From Lachnospiraceae bacterium KGMB03038 (GTDB taxonomy: Bacteria; Bacillota; Clostridia; Lachnospirales; Lachnospiraceae), in the NCBI GenBank assembly GCA_007361935.1, contig CP041667.1, forward strand, positions 2,074,501 to 2,138,500: a stretch of 64,000 nucleotides of DNA, in the 5' to 3' direction. This document shows, one piece after another, positions 9,716 to 19,422 of this stretch. The stretch's first letter is position 1, and every line of letters begins with the position of its first letter. A model generated the notes under the pieces. The model was given only the letters and a program-made list of their open reading frames with translations. It was not told where the DNA came from and made no database searches. Made by a program: the position numbers and the translations under genes.

Positions 9716-10495
9716 TCACACCGTCCAAAATGGATGCCGGACTGGTTCTGTCTTCACCTGGACTCCTGGGAAATGTTCTTCCACATATCTCCTCATATCG
9801 TCTACAAAGATATGCTCAATCCCGTAATGGCCCCCATCGATCACCGCCAATCCCTGGGCGGCCCCATCAATGCCATCGTGATGGCCTATATCCCCCGTGA
9901 TCAAGACCTGCGCCTCCTGCTCCAGCGCCGCACCAATCCCGCTCTTTCCAGACCCCGGCAGAATCGCGGCCCGGCGGATCTTCATCTTCGGATCTCCGAA
10001 CACCCGCACGTCAGGAAGGCCAAAAGCTTCTTTCACCTGCCGGCCAAGCTCCTCCAAGGTCGTCTCTTCCTCCAGATCGGCGATCTGTCCGATCCCCGGT
10101 CCGCCTTCTTCCTCGCTGACAGGCTCTAACGCCCGGCCCCTTTTCCATCCCAACCGTTTTGACGCCAGCTCTCCCATCCGGGCAGCGTCATAGTTGGTAT
10201 GCATGGCATAATAGGATATGTCTCCCTGAAGCAGTTTTAGAACCCGGTTCCCGATAAAATCCTGGTCCGTCACCCTTTTTAAGCCCTGAAAGATCAGCGG
10301 ATGATGGGTAAGCAGAAGATCTGCCCTCTCCCGCAGCGCTTCCTCGATCACCTGATCTGTAGCATCCAGCCCTATGTAAATACATTTGATCTCTTTTTCC
10401 ATTCTTCCAGCCAAAAGCCCTACGTTATCCCATTCCATAGCGTAAGACTTGGGGTAATCCTTTTCAATCCGCTCTATAATATCCCGGCAGATCAT
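9716..10495 (-). CDS. Nif3-like dinuclear metal-centre protein
   Basis: 259 residues, NIF3/YqfO/DUF34 family, thought to bind two metal ions; physiological role not settled. Metal-ligand motifs are visible: LLTHHPLIFQGLK near residue 60, HTNYD near 98, and GDIGHHDGIDGA near 199 with the C-terminal GGHYGIEH. Start ATG with AGGAGG nearby. It directly follows trmK, the usual Firmicutes pairing, so cotranscription is likely. Confidence 0.9.
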   Translation of the reverse strand: MICRDIIERIEKDYPKSYAMEWDNVGLLAGRMEKEIKCIYIGLDATDQVIEEALRERADLLLTHHPLIFQGLKRVTDQDFIGNRVLKLLQGDISYYAMHTNYDAARMGELASKRLGWKRGRALEPVSEEEGGPGIGQIADLEEETTLEELGRQVKEAFGLPDVRVFGDPKMKIRRAAILPGSGKSGIGAALEQEAQVLITGDIGHHDGIDGAAQGLAVIDGGHYGIEHIFVDDMRRYVEEHFPGVQVKTEPVRHPFWTV

Positions 10496-10530
10496 ATGCC
10501 ACCTCCTGTTTATCCTGATTTCCCTTTTTA

Positions 10531-11250
10531 TCAGTTATCCCCTTTGGACTCGGCTCTCTCCATCCGGTCCAGAGCCTTTTGGGTCAATTCTCTCGCTTCG
10601 CATATCTCTTTCGCCCGCTCTTGGGCGCTCACACTTTCTTTCCTTCTGGCAAGCTGTTCCAGGATACTTTCCTGGATCCGCAGCTCCCTGAGAAGAAACT
10701 CCCCAAGGATCGGATGCCGCTCTTCCAGCAGCCGCTTTCCATAGAGATATTCCCAGGCTTCATACGGTTCCGGGGCCCCGTGGACCACCCGCATGACCGG
10801 ATAATATTTTCCATCTTCAAACACCATATCTTCCCGCTGGATCCGGTATCCTTGTTCCACAAGGAACCTGCGCACTCTGGCGATCTCCGACTGGGGCTGG
10901 AGGATCAGGGCTTCCAGTTTGTCCGTCACCGCTTCTCCGTCTTTCAGGATCCGGATCGTCAAGGGACCGCCCATTCCGGAAACGATGATCGTATCCACCT
11001 CGCCCGGCCGGATCTCTCTCAGTCCATCGGAAAGCCGGGTCTCGATCTTATCTCCAAGGCCATGGCCCACAATATGCATCCTGGCCCGTTCCAGAGGGCC
11101 TCTATTTACATCCAGGGCAAGCGCCTTCCTGGCAATCCCTTCTTCCACAAGATAGATGGGAACATAGCCGTGATCCGTTCCGATATCCGCGACAGAGGCG
11201 CCCTCTGTCACAAGACCTGCCACCGCGTACAGTCTCTTTGATAGTTCCAT
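10531..11250 (-). CDS. trmK: tRNA (adenine(22)-N1)-methyltransferase
   Basis: SAM-dependent Rossmann methyltransferase modifying A22 of tRNA. 239 residues, the family's usual length. The SAM site is VADIGTDHGYVPIYL near residue 19 and a catalytic-type loop is IIVSGMGGPL. It starts 13 nt after rpoD and precedes nif3, the conserved rpoD-trmK-nif3 order. Start ATG with GAGG 5 nt upstream. Confidence 0.93.
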   Translation of the reverse strand: MELSKRLYAVAGLVTEGASVADIGTDHGYVPIYLVEEGIARKALALDVNRGPLERARMHIVGHGLGDKIETRLSDGLREIRPGEVDTIIVSGMGGPLTIRILKDGEAVTDKLEALILQPQSEIARVRRFLVEQGYRIQREDMVFEDGKYYPVMRVVHGAPEPYEAWEYLYGKRLLEERHPILGEFLLRELRIQESILEQLARRKESVSAQERAKEICEARELTQKALDRMERAESKGDN

Positions 11251-11263
11251 AGGCGCCTCTTCC

Positions 11264-12379
11264 TTAATCCAGATAATCTCTCAGTTTTCTGCTGCGGCTG
11301 GGATGACGGAGTTTGCGCAGCGCTTTCGCCTCAATCTGACGGATCCTCTCTCTGGTAACGTCAAACTCTTTCCCAACTTCTTCCAGCGTCCTGGCTCGTC
11401 CATCATTCATGCCAAACCTGAGCCTTAACACCTTCTGCTCCCGCTCCGTCAGCGTATCCAGCACTTCATCCAACTGTTCTTTCAAAAGCGTCTGGGCCGC
11501 CGCCTCCGCTGGAACCGGCACATTGTCATCCTGGATAAAATCTCCCAGATGACTGTCTTCTTCTTCTCCGATCGGCGTCTCAAGCGACACCGGCTCCTGG
11601 GAGATCTTCAAGATCTCTCTTACCCGTTCCACAGGCATGTCCAGTTCTTCCGCGATCTCTTCCGGCGTGGGTTCTCTCCCCAGCTCCTGCAGAAGCTGTC
11701 TGGATACCCGGATCAGCTTATTGATGGTCTCCACCATGTGGACCGGAATCCGGATGGTTCTGGCCTGATCCGCGATCGCTCTCGTAATGGCCTGGCGGAT
11801 CCACCAGGTAGCATAAGTACTGAATTTAAATCCTTTATGATAATCAAATTTCTCTACCGCTTTGATCAGGCCCAGATTTCCTTCCTGGATCAGATCCAGG
11901 AACAACATTCCACGGCCCACGTAACGTTTCGCGATGCTCACCACCAGACGCAGATTAGCCTCCGCCAGCCTTTTTTTCGCCCACTCGTCTCCGTCTGCCA
12001 TTCGTTTGGCCAGCTCTACTTCTTCGTCCGCTGTCAAAAGCGGGACTTTTCCAATCTCTTTCAGATACATACGGACCGGATCTTCAATGCTGATCCCATC
12101 CGGCACAGAAAGATCGATCTTCTCCATATCTACTTCATCTTCATCGGTGATCACGATATCCGCATCGTCAATATCATCATCATCGTCATTTCCAATGCGA
12201 AGCACGTCGATATTATTCGCTTCCAGATAGTCGTATACCCGCTCCATCTGTTCCGCGTCAAGCTCCATGTCTGAGAAGAAATCATTGATTTCCTGCAGTT
12301 CCAGGATGCTTTTCTTTTTCTTTCCCAGGGCTACCAGTTCTTTTAATTTCTCCTCAAATTTTGCCATGCTTTCTTCCAT
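11264..12379 (-). CDS. rpoD: Primary sigma factor (sigma-70/SigA)
   Basis: Housekeeping sigma subunit of RNA polymerase. 371 residues. Order: N-terminal region 1.1-like helix and acidic stretch (to about 85), region 1.2 (SIEDPVRMYLKEIGKVPLL), region 2 (RYVGRGMLFLDLIQEGNLGL and FKFSTYATWWIRQAI), region 3 and region 4 (REQKVLRLRFGM, VTRERIRQIEAKALRKLRHP). No large insert in region 1, as in other Firmicutes. An internal ATG five codons downstream is possible but the first has a GAGG site. It follows dnaG by 39 nt. Confidence 0.97.
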   Translation of the reverse strand: MEESMAKFEEKLKELVALGKKKKSILELQEINDFFSDMELDAEQMERVYDYLEANNIDVLRIGNDDDDDIDDADIVITDEDEVDMEKIDLSVPDGISIEDPVRMYLKEIGKVPLLTADEEVELAKRMADGDEWAKKRLAEANLRLVVSIAKRYVGRGMLFLDLIQEGNLGLIKAVEKFDYHKGFKFSTYATWWIRQAITRAIADQARTIRIPVHMVETINKLIRVSRQLLQELGREPTPEEIAEELDMPVERVREILKISQEPVSLETPIGEEEDSHLGDFIQDDNVPVPAEAAAQTLLKEQLDEVLDTLTEREQKVLRLRFGMNDGRARTLEEVGKEFDVTRERIRQIEAKALRKLRHPSRSRKLRDYLD

Positions 12380-12418
12380 GTAATTTCCATCCTCTCATTG
12401 CTTGATTATATTTTATCC

Positions 12419-14188
12419 CTAATTAATAGAAATATGCAGTTTCTCAAGGCCCTGCAGCTGCCTTTTCGCCTCCATCAGCTTCTGCAGTCCCTGAATGTCT
12501 GTAGGCTCCAGATGAGCGGCCTTCTCATCGATGCTGTGGTTTTTCACACGGATGATCGTCTCCTTTAGCGCTTTCTCCTGCTCATCCGCGGTAGTCAGCT
12601 CCCGGATCCTGGTATGGAACAGCGAAGCCGCCTCCCGGTGCTCTTCTTCCTCGGTAAAATAATTCATGATCTGGGCCGGGTTGACTTTCTGTTCTTCATA
12701 TTGATCATACAGTAAATGGGCCACCTTCCGGTACAGACCCTCAGTAAAATCTTCCGGTGTAATATAAGCGCTGATCTGCCGGAAGATCTTCTCATCCTCG
12801 ATCATCCAGGTAAGCAGGATTTTCTGGGACTTTAAGATCCCGTCTTCTTTCTCCGGCTTTCCCGCCTTCCTTGGCCGCGAGACAGGCTTCGCAAGCCCGG
12901 TCTGGACTGCTGTATGGACCACGAGCTGCTTCAATTCTTCGTATCCCACGCGGTACTTTTGGGCAACCGCTTCTATGTAATTATTCCGCTCGATCTCTTC
13001 CCGGAATTCATTCAGCCGCCGGGCGGTCTCCTTCATGAAATCCGTCTTGCCCTCCGGGGAATTCAGATCATAGTCCCGTTCCAGCACTTCCAGGCCAAAC
13101 AAGAAACCATTCCTGGCTTCCCGGATCCTCTCCTCAAAAGCCTCTTTGCCCAGATTCTTGATAAACTCATCCGGGTCCTTATACGGTTCCATACGGATGA
13201 CCTTCGCGCTGATCCCGGCTTCCCTTAAAATGGGTATCGCCCTCAGGGCCGCCTTCGTCCCTGCCTCATCGCTGTCGTAAGTTAAATATACTTCATTGAC
13301 ATAGCGCTTGATCAAAGAAGCGTGTCCCTGAGTCAGAGCCGTCCCAAGAGAGGCCACCGCGCTGGTAAATCCCGCCTGATGCAGCGAAATCACATCCATA
13401 TATCCCTCGCATAGAAGGAAATATGGTTTTCTGGAGCTTCTGGCCCGGTTCAGGCCATACAGGTTCCGGCTCTTATCAAAGATCATCGTCTCCGGGGAAT
13501 TGAGATATTTGGGTTTTCCGTCTCCCATGACCCGGCCTCCAAAGCCGATCACCCGGCTGTTGGCATCCATGATCGGGAACATGACACGGTTCCAAAACTT
13601 ATCGTGGGCGCCGTGCTTCTCGTCCACACTGATCAGACCCGCTTTGGCGATCATATCGTCTTTATAGCCTTGATCTTTCAAATAGCGGTACAGATCGTCA
13701 CTGTACTTATTGGCATAGCCCAGTCCAAACGCCCGTATGGTATCATCTCCCAACTGGCGTCCTTTCAGATATGCCAGAGCTTTCTCGCCCTGCCGTCCTT
13801 TCAATTGTATGTAGAAATACCGGGCGGCCGCTTTATTGATCTCCAATAGGACCGCTTTCGTATCTGCCCTCTGTCTGGCTTCTTTCGACAGATCCTGCTG
13901 GGGCAGTTCCACCCCGGCCCGGTCAGCCAGATACTTCAAAGCCTCCAAAAACGTATAGTTTTCGTACTCCATCAGAAATGTAAACACATTGCCTCCGGCT
14001 CCGCAGCCAAAACAGTAGTACATCTGCTTCTGCCTGCTTACAGAAAAGGAAGGCGACTTTTCATTGTGGAACGGACACAGTCCAAAATAAGAACTGCCTT
14101 TTTTCTGCAGCCGGACATAACTGGAGATTACGTCTACGATATCATTTTTTGTCCTAACTTCTTCAATCAGTTCATCGGAGTAATACAT
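12419..14188 (-). CDS. dnaG: DNA primase
   Basis: Makes RNA primers at the replication fork. 589 residues. Zinc-binding domain with CPFHNEKSPSFSV and YCFGCGAGGNVFTFL in the first 80 residues; TOPRIM core with FLLCEGYMDVISLHQAGF and VYLTYDSDEAGTKAALRAI; C-terminal helicase-binding domain follows. First gene of the dnaG-rpoD-trmK-nif3 run, the Gram-positive macromolecular synthesis arrangement without rpsU. Confidence 0.97.
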   Translation of the reverse strand: MYYSDELIEEVRTKNDIVDVISSYVRLQKKGSSYFGLCPFHNEKSPSFSVSRQKQMYYCFGCGAGGNVFTFLMEYENYTFLEALKYLADRAGVELPQQDLSKEARQRADTKAVLLEINKAAARYFYIQLKGRQGEKALAYLKGRQLGDDTIRAFGLGYANKYSDDLYRYLKDQGYKDDMIAKAGLISVDEKHGAHDKFWNRVMFPIMDANSRVIGFGGRVMGDGKPKYLNSPETMIFDKSRNLYGLNRARSSRKPYFLLCEGYMDVISLHQAGFTSAVASLGTALTQGHASLIKRYVNEVYLTYDSDEAGTKAALRAIPILREAGISAKVIRMEPYKDPDEFIKNLGKEAFEERIREARNGFLFGLEVLERDYDLNSPEGKTDFMKETARRLNEFREEIERNNYIEAVAQKYRVGYEELKQLVVHTAVQTGLAKPVSRPRKAGKPEKEDGILKSQKILLTWMIEDEKIFRQISAYITPEDFTEGLYRKVAHLLYDQYEEQKVNPAQIMNYFTEEEEHREAASLFHTRIRELTTADEQEKALKETIIRVKNHSIDEKAAHLEPTDIQGLQKLMEAKRQLQGLEKLHISIN

Positions 14189-14254
14189 ATCCCGCTTCCT
14201 TATCTTTAAAAATAGCCTTCATATATAATATTCGACAAAACGATCCGATTTCCT

Positions 14255-15262
14255 TTAAATTTTCCAAGATTCTGGAATAAAATATTCTTCAAACTTTTTC
14301 ACCGCGTATGTATCCGTCATCCCCGCGATATAATCACACACGATCTGCTCTTTTTTCGCGCCCTTTTCTTCCATCATCTGAAGGAACTGCTCTGGAAGCA
14401 GTTCCAAATGTTCTATATAAAACTGATACAGATTGGTGATCATATTGATGGCTTTCTTTTCTTCTCCCTTTGCCGTAGGATTCTTATACACATTCTCAAA
14501 CAGGAATCCCCGAAGTCCCATGGTAGCCTCATAAACTTCCGGTGACATCCGGATCTGAGGCTGATCCATACTGTTTATGATCACATTGTGGATCATCGTG
14601 TCCAGGCGGATCTTGGTAGACGTTCCAAGGACATCCGTATATTTGCGCGGAATATCCTCTTCTTCCAAGATCCCGCCGCGGATAGCGTCGTCAATATCAT
14701 GGTTGATATAAGCAATCTTATCTGACAGCCGGACGATCTGGCCTTCCAGAGTATGAGGCGTGCCGGAGGATTTGTGGTTTTGGATGCCGTCCAGCACCTC
14801 CCAGGTCAGATTTAGTCCTTCCCCCTGCTTTTCCAGGCACTCCACCACCCGCACACTCTGCGTATTATGCTGGAATCCCGCCGGATTCAGACGGTTCAGG
14901 GCCGTCTCTCCCGCATGTCCAAAAGGCGTATGCCCCAGATCATGGCCTAAGGCCACCGCTTCCACCAGATCTTCATTTAAGCGCAGCGCTTTCGCGATGG
15001 TCCTGGCATTCTGGGACACCTCCAGCGTGTGGGTCAGTCTGGTACGGTAATGATCTCCCTTTGGCAGCAGAAAGACCTGCGTTTTTTGCTTCAAGCGCCG
15101 GAATGCTTTGCTGTGCAGGATCCGGTCCCGGTCCCTTTGGAAAACCGGTCGGATATCACACTCCTTCTCTGAACGCTTTCTGCCTTTTGACTTGCTGCTT
15201 AAGGCCGCGTAAGGACTTAAAAACTCCAGTTCTCGTTTCTCAAGCTGTTCTCTGATCGTCAT
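14255..15262 (-). CDS. dgt: dGTP triphosphohydrolase-like HD protein
   Basis: Probable deoxynucleoside triphosphate triphosphohydrolase. 335 residues. HD-domain motifs: RRLKQKTQVF, TRLTHTLEVSQNARTIAKAL (H), and ALGHDLGHTPFGHAGE (HD pair), then NHDIDDAIR. The ATG at 15262 has GAGGAGG five bases upstream and leaves 13 nt after the preceding stop; the longer frame starting at 15310 would overlap that gene. It follows the PPK2 gene, probably in one transcript. Confidence 0.92.
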   Translation of the reverse strand: MTIREQLEKRELEFLSPYAALSSKSKGRKRSEKECDIRPVFQRDRDRILHSKAFRRLKQKTQVFLLPKGDHYRTRLTHTLEVSQNARTIAKALRLNEDLVEAVALGHDLGHTPFGHAGETALNRLNPAGFQHNTQSVRVVECLEKQGEGLNLTWEVLDGIQNHKSSGTPHTLEGQIVRLSDKIAYINHDIDDAIRGGILEEEDIPRKYTDVLGTSTKIRLDTMIHNVIINSMDQPQIRMSPEVYEATMGLRGFLFENVYKNPTAKGEEKKAINMITNLYQFYIEHLELLPEQFLQMMEEKGAKKEQIVCDYIAGMTDTYAVKKFEEYFIPESWKI

Positions 15263-15275
15263 GCCGCGCCCTCCT

Positions 15276-16784
15276 CTATCTCTTTTCTTCCTGCCGGATT
15301 CTTTCTTCAATCGCCTTTACCGCCGTCTCTAAGACTTTGATCCTGGCGTAATATTTGCAGTTTCCTTCTACAACGATCCATGGCGCTTCCGGGGTGGAGG
15401 TCCGAAGCAGCATCTCATTTACCGCTTCTTCGTACTGATCCCATTTCGCACGGTTGCGCCAGTCTTCTTCCGTGATCTTCCACTGCTTTTGGGGATCCTC
15501 TTCTCTGGCTTTAAATCTCCGTTCCTGCTCCTCTTTATCTATCTGCATCCAGAACTTCAGCACAATGGCGCCCCCATCTGTCAGATCCTTCTCCATATCA
15601 TTGATTTCTTTATAAGCCCTCTGCCACTCCTGCCGGGTGCAAAAGCCTTCCACCCGCTCTACCAGGACCCGGCCGTACCAAGTCCTGTCAAATATAGTAA
15701 TGTGCCCTGCCTTTGGCATATCTGTCCAGAACCGCCACAGATAATGATGCGCCTTCTCAATATCATTGGGGGAGGCGGTGGGATGGACCACATAGCCTCT
15801 GGGATCCATTCTCTGGGTCAGCCGCTTGATCGCTCCTCCTTTTCCTCCCGCATCCCATCCTTCGAATCCCAGCACTACCGGAATCCTTCTGCGGTACAGT
15901 TCTCCGTGGAGCTTCTCGATCTTAGCCTGCAGTTTTTCCAGCCGTTCTTTATACTCTTCCTTAGAATAGGAAAGGGTTAGGTCCGCTTTCGAGAGGATCG
16001 TCTCCCCCAGTCCGCGTTCTGATCCCTGCTCTTCTGCCGGTTCCGGCTCTGCTATAACCCTTCTTGCCTTCTTTTCTTTCTCAATTTTCTCCGACAAGAT
16101 CCGCTCCACGATCGTATAGATCTTAACCGCGGCAAACCGCCGGTCTGACGCCTCTACAATATTCCAGGGAGCGTACTCGGTATCCGTCCGGGCCAGCATC
16201 TCTTCATTCATAGCCTCATATCTTGGAAACTCCTTATTGCGCTTCAAGTCTCCTTTCCCCACCCGCCACGCGGTCTCTTTGGATTCCAGAAGCTTAGCAA
16301 ACCGTTTCTTTTGTTCTTTCTGGTCGATAGCCAGAAAGAGCTTGATGATCACCATTCCATCTGCCGTCAGTTGTTCTTCGAAAGACAGGATCGACCGATA
16401 GGCGTTCTCTACTTCCTTTTTGCGGATCTTTTTATCAAACCGGTCGATCAGGACTTTGCGGTACCAGCTGCTGTCATAAATGGCGATCCGGCCTTTCGGC
16501 GGCATTTTCATCCAAAATCTCCAAAGGAACGGATGCATCCGCTCTTCCTTCGTCTCCTTTTTCACCGCATGGACTTCAAATCCTCTGGGATCTAAAGCCC
16601 TTATCAGCTCTGCGATCTGAACGCCTTTCCCCGCCGCGTCATATCCTTCAAAAGCGATCATCACCGGAATCCCCAGTTCCCTGCACTCCCGCTGCAGCTT
16701 TCCAAGCTTTGGTTCCAGTTCCATCATCTTCTCTTTATATTCTGATTTACTGACCGTCTTTGTCAGATCCAGTTTCTCCAGCAT
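15276..16784 (-). CDS. pap: Two-domain polyphosphate kinase 2 (polyP:AMP phosphotransferase type)
   Basis: 502 residues with two tandem PPK2 domains, the arrangement of class II PPK2 enzymes that phosphorylate AMP to ADP from polyphosphate. Domain 1 Walker A: AFEGYDAAGKGVQI; domain 2 Walker A: GFEGWDAGGKGGAIKRL. Walker B-like segments are YDSSWYRKVL in domain 1 and FDRTWYGRVLVERV in domain 2; the missing DRxWYGR consensus in domain 1 suggests that domain 2 is the main catalytic domain. ATG at 16784 chosen: AGGAG lies 8 nt before it, but only 2 nt before the alternative ATG. Confidence 0.88.
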   Translation of the reverse strand: MLEKLDLTKTVSKSEYKEKMMELEPKLGKLQRECRELGIPVMIAFEGYDAAGKGVQIAELIRALDPRGFEVHAVKKETKEERMHPFLWRFWMKMPPKGRIAIYDSSWYRKVLIDRFDKKIRKKEVENAYRSILSFEEQLTADGMVIIKLFLAIDQKEQKKRFAKLLESKETAWRVGKGDLKRNKEFPRYEAMNEEMLARTDTEYAPWNIVEASDRRFAAVKIYTIVERILSEKIEKEKKARRVIAEPEPAEEQGSERGLGETILSKADLTLSYSKEEYKERLEKLQAKIEKLHGELYRRRIPVVLGFEGWDAGGKGGAIKRLTQRMDPRGYVVHPTASPNDIEKAHHYLWRFWTDMPKAGHITIFDRTWYGRVLVERVEGFCTRQEWQRAYKEINDMEKDLTDGGAIVLKFWMQIDKEEQERRFKAREEDPQKQWKITEEDWRNRAKWDQYEEAVNEMLLRTSTPEAPWIVVEGNCKYYARIKVLETAVKAIEERIRQEEKR

Positions 16785-16916
16785 GAACATCTCTCCTTTC
16801 CCGGATAAAACACTCTATAAACAGGCGTTCTCTCCCTGATTCTTAGGGTTTCTGATTCTTATCCTCATTATACACAAAATACTGTTCCAGAAACACAACT
16901 TTCGCCAGATTTTGCG

Positions 16917-16950
16917 AAAAAGACCGGCGGAACTTTCGTCCCGCCGGTCT
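16917..16950 (-). terminator. Intrinsic terminator of the nucleoside uptake operon
   Basis: Ten-bp GC-rich stem (16921-16930 with 16941-16950) followed on the minus strand by a T-run, 16 nt after the last ECF ATPase gene. The gap 16785-16965 shows nothing else. Confidence 0.8.
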
Positions 16951-16965
16951 TATATGTATTTTCCC

Positions 16966-17775
16966 TTATTTCTGTTTTGCCTTAATGTAGTCTGCCACCT
17001 TTTTTACATCCAACGTGTTTTCTTTCATGCCGATCTTCGTAGCGATCCGAACGAGGGCCGGCTGCTTCAGCATCGCCTGTTCCATAATGTCTTTCTGAAA
17101 GAAGACATCTTCCGTTCTTCCGTCCGCCAATACCTTTTTCTTGCACATAACGATAACTCTTTCATAGTTATCGGCCACAAATTCCATGTCGTGGGTTATG
17201 GTCACGATCGCCTTCCCGCGCCCTGTCAGGATCTTGTTCAGCTCAGAAAGCCGATCCAAGCCGTCCAGATCCTGTCCCGCGGTAGGCTCATCAAAGATCA
17301 TCACATCACAGTTGCTGGCAATGACAGAAGCGATGGTCACGAATTTCCGGATGGAAAGAGGCAGATCATAAGGATTCGACTCCAGATACTTGTCCATGCC
17401 AGTCAAGGCCGCCGCATCTTTGATCCTTCGCTCACTCTCTTCCATATCCACATTCATTTTTTTAAGCCCGTACTCGATCTCGCTGTAAACGGTGGAATTA
17501 AAGATCTGATCATCCGGATTCTGGAATACATAACCGACCCGTCTCGCCATTTGAGCCGTAGTATAATTTTTTGTCGAGTCTCCGTCGATCAGCACATCCC
17601 CGTCGCAGGGTTTCGTCAGACCATTCAGCATCTTGACCGTGGTGGTCTTTCCTGCTCCGTTCTGCCCTACGATCGCGATATTCTCTCCCGCTTCAATGGA
17701 AAAACTCACATCATCGACCGCCAGATAGCCATTTGGATATTTGTATGAAATGTTTTTTACTTCTACTAATGCCAT
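16966..17775 (-). CDS. ECF transporter ATPase with degenerate signature motif
   Basis: 269-residue ABC ATPase of an energy-coupling-factor importer. Walker A GQNGAGKTTTVKMLNG, Q-loop YVFQNPDDQIF, Walker B VMIFDEPTAGQD and the H-loop THD are intact. The usual ABC signature LSGGQ is replaced by LPLSIRKF (about residue 142), whereas its neighbour keeps LSGGQ. Together they should form a heterodimer with one normal and one altered ATP site. Last gene of the salvage operon, before a terminator. Confidence 0.88.
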   Translation of the reverse strand: MALVEVKNISYKYPNGYLAVDDVSFSIEAGENIAIVGQNGAGKTTTVKMLNGLTKPCDGDVLIDGDSTKNYTTAQMARRVGYVFQNPDDQIFNSTVYSEIEYGLKKMNVDMEESERRIKDAAALTGMDKYLESNPYDLPLSIRKFVTIASVIASNCDVMIFDEPTAGQDLDGLDRLSELNKILTGRGKAIVTITHDMEFVADNYERVIVMCKKKVLADGRTEDVFFQKDIMEQAMLKQPALVRIATKIGMKENTLDVKKVADYIKAKQK

Positions 17776-17794
17776 CTTCTCTACGCCCTTTCTC

Positions 17795-18643
17795 TTATTC
17801 TTCCATTGCTGTCCGAATCATCCCGACCGTCTCTTCAACCGTAACGGGAATCTCTGAAAGATTTACGCCCTCTTTCTTAAGTTCCAGCGCGATCCGGGTG
17901 CTCTGAGGCAGCCTTGTATGGTACTTCAGACAGTCCGGATCAGAAAACACCTCTTTGGGCGTTCCTTCCATCACAACTTGTCCGCCATCCAGCACAATGA
18001 TCTGATCCGCATATTCCGCGATCTGTTCCATCTTGTGCTCCACCAGGACGATCGTTTTTCCCATACTCTTCATCAATTTGATGATCTCAAATACATTATC
18101 GGTACTCTGCGGATCCAGCTGCGAGGTAGGTTCATCGATCACCAGCACATCCTGGTCCATGACCAGAATCGCCGCCAATGCTACTCTTTGCTGCTGACCG
18201 CCGGATAACTGATAGGGGTCTCTGTCCCGGAATTCTTGAATCTTAGTCAATTCCATGATCCGCTCGATCCTCTGACGGATCTCTTCCGGCTCCACTCCCA
18301 TGTTTTCCAAGCCATACGCCAACTCTTCATATACCGTGCTGGCGATCCCGCTGATCTGGGTAAAGGGGTTCTGGAAAACGAATCCGATCTCCAGCGCATT
18401 TTTCCCATCCGGATCTTCTTTTACATCTCTTCCGTTTACCAAAACCTCACCGGAGATCTCCCCTTTGTAAAACTTTGGCACAAATCCGCGAATGGCGTTG
18501 CAAAGCGTAGTCTTCCCGCTTCCGTTCGCGCCCACGATGGCGCACAGCTCGCCTTTTTTCACGGTAAAGGAAACATCTTTCAGCACATCTGCCTCGGAGG
18601 TCGGATACCGGTATGTTAAATTCTTTATCTGAATACTATCCAT
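17795..18643 (-). CDS. ECF transporter ATPase
   Basis: 282-residue ABC ATPase. Walker A GANGSGKTTLCNAIRG, Q-loop FVFQNPFTQ, signature YQLSGGQQQRVALA, Walker B VLVIDEPTSQLD, H-loop VEHKM: a complete set. It overlaps the end of the T-component gene by 19 nt and precedes the second ATPase, so the three are translationally coupled. Provides the canonical half of the ATPase pair. Confidence 0.92.
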   Translation of the reverse strand: MDSIQIKNLTYRYPTSEADVLKDVSFTVKKGELCAIVGANGSGKTTLCNAIRGFVPKFYKGEISGEVLVNGRDVKEDPDGKNALEIGFVFQNPFTQISGIASTVYEELAYGLENMGVEPEEIRQRIERIMELTKIQEFRDRDPYQLSGGQQQRVALAAILVMDQDVLVIDEPTSQLDPQSTDNVFEIIKLMKSMGKTIVLVEHKMEQIAEYADQIIVLDGGQVVMEGTPKEVFSDPDCLKYHTRLPQSTRIALELKKEGVNLSEIPVTVEETVGMIRTAMEE

Positions 18644-19392
18644 AAAACAATCTTCCCTCCAATCGCCAATACTACCGCCGCGATCATCAGTCCGCGGATA
18701 ATCCGGTCTGTCTGTGTATCTTCTACTACCTTCAACGTGGTCTTCTTACAGGGTACGGAAAAGGCTCTCGCCTCCAGTGTGATCGCCCTCTCTTCCGCGC
18801 TGACCAGTGAATTCAGGATCAGCGGGCCTACTGATGGGAAGAAGGCTTTCGCCCTGACGATAATGTTGCTGTCCGTCTCAATTCCTCTGGACTTCTGCGC
18901 CTCCAGGATCGCGTTCATCTTCTTAGACATCTGCGGGATGATATTGGTAGTGGAAACCAGCACATAGGTTGCGGAAGGGGACATTCCCCTTTTTTCCAAC
19001 ATCACCATCAGCTTCTTGATATCGATCAGCTTGCCTCCCAGAAGGATCGCGGAACCGATCCCCATGATCCGAGAGCACAGTACGATGGCCTTCTGCACGC
19101 TTTCCATCTTGATCTGCAGCACCCAGAACTCCCAGAGCACCTCTTCGCCCGGAATAAATAAAGACTGGAGCACGAAGCAGATCACACAGATCAGCACGAT
19201 GGATTTCAGCCAAAGTTTGATAAAAGACACTCCCTCGCCCGCACTTGCCGCGATCACAATCATGACTACGACTGTGGCCAGGGTCACGCGATAGTCAAAG
19301 ATGGCAGAAACCACGGCCAGCGCAATGACCAGATATAGGATCGTCAATGGATTCAGGGCCTTGACCCCTTTCTGCCTTTCACTCATTTTCAT
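18625..19392 (-). CDS. ecfT: ECF transporter T component
   Basis: 255-residue membrane protein that couples the ATPase pair to the substrate-binding S component. About five hydrophobic segments; two coupling-helix Ala-Arg-Gly type motifs are seen as EAQKSRGIETD and ERAITLEARAFS. Located between the S component and the ATPases, the usual S-T-A-A order on the minus strand. Confidence 0.9.
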   Translation of the reverse strand: MKMSERQKGVKALNPLTILYLVIALAVVSAIFDYRVTLATVVVMIVIAASAGEGVSFIKLWLKSIVLICVICFVLQSLFIPGEEVLWEFWVLQIKMESVQKAIVLCSRIMGIGSAILLGGKLIDIKKLMVMLEKRGMSPSATYVLVSTTNIIPQMSKKMNAILEAQKSRGIETDSNIIVRAKAFFPSVGPLILNSLVSAEERAITLEARAFSVPCKKTTLKVVEDTQTDRIIRGLMIAAVVLAIGGKIVLWIVFR

Positions 19393-19422
19393 TTCTCCTC
19401 TGTCGTTTCTCTTGATTTCTGA

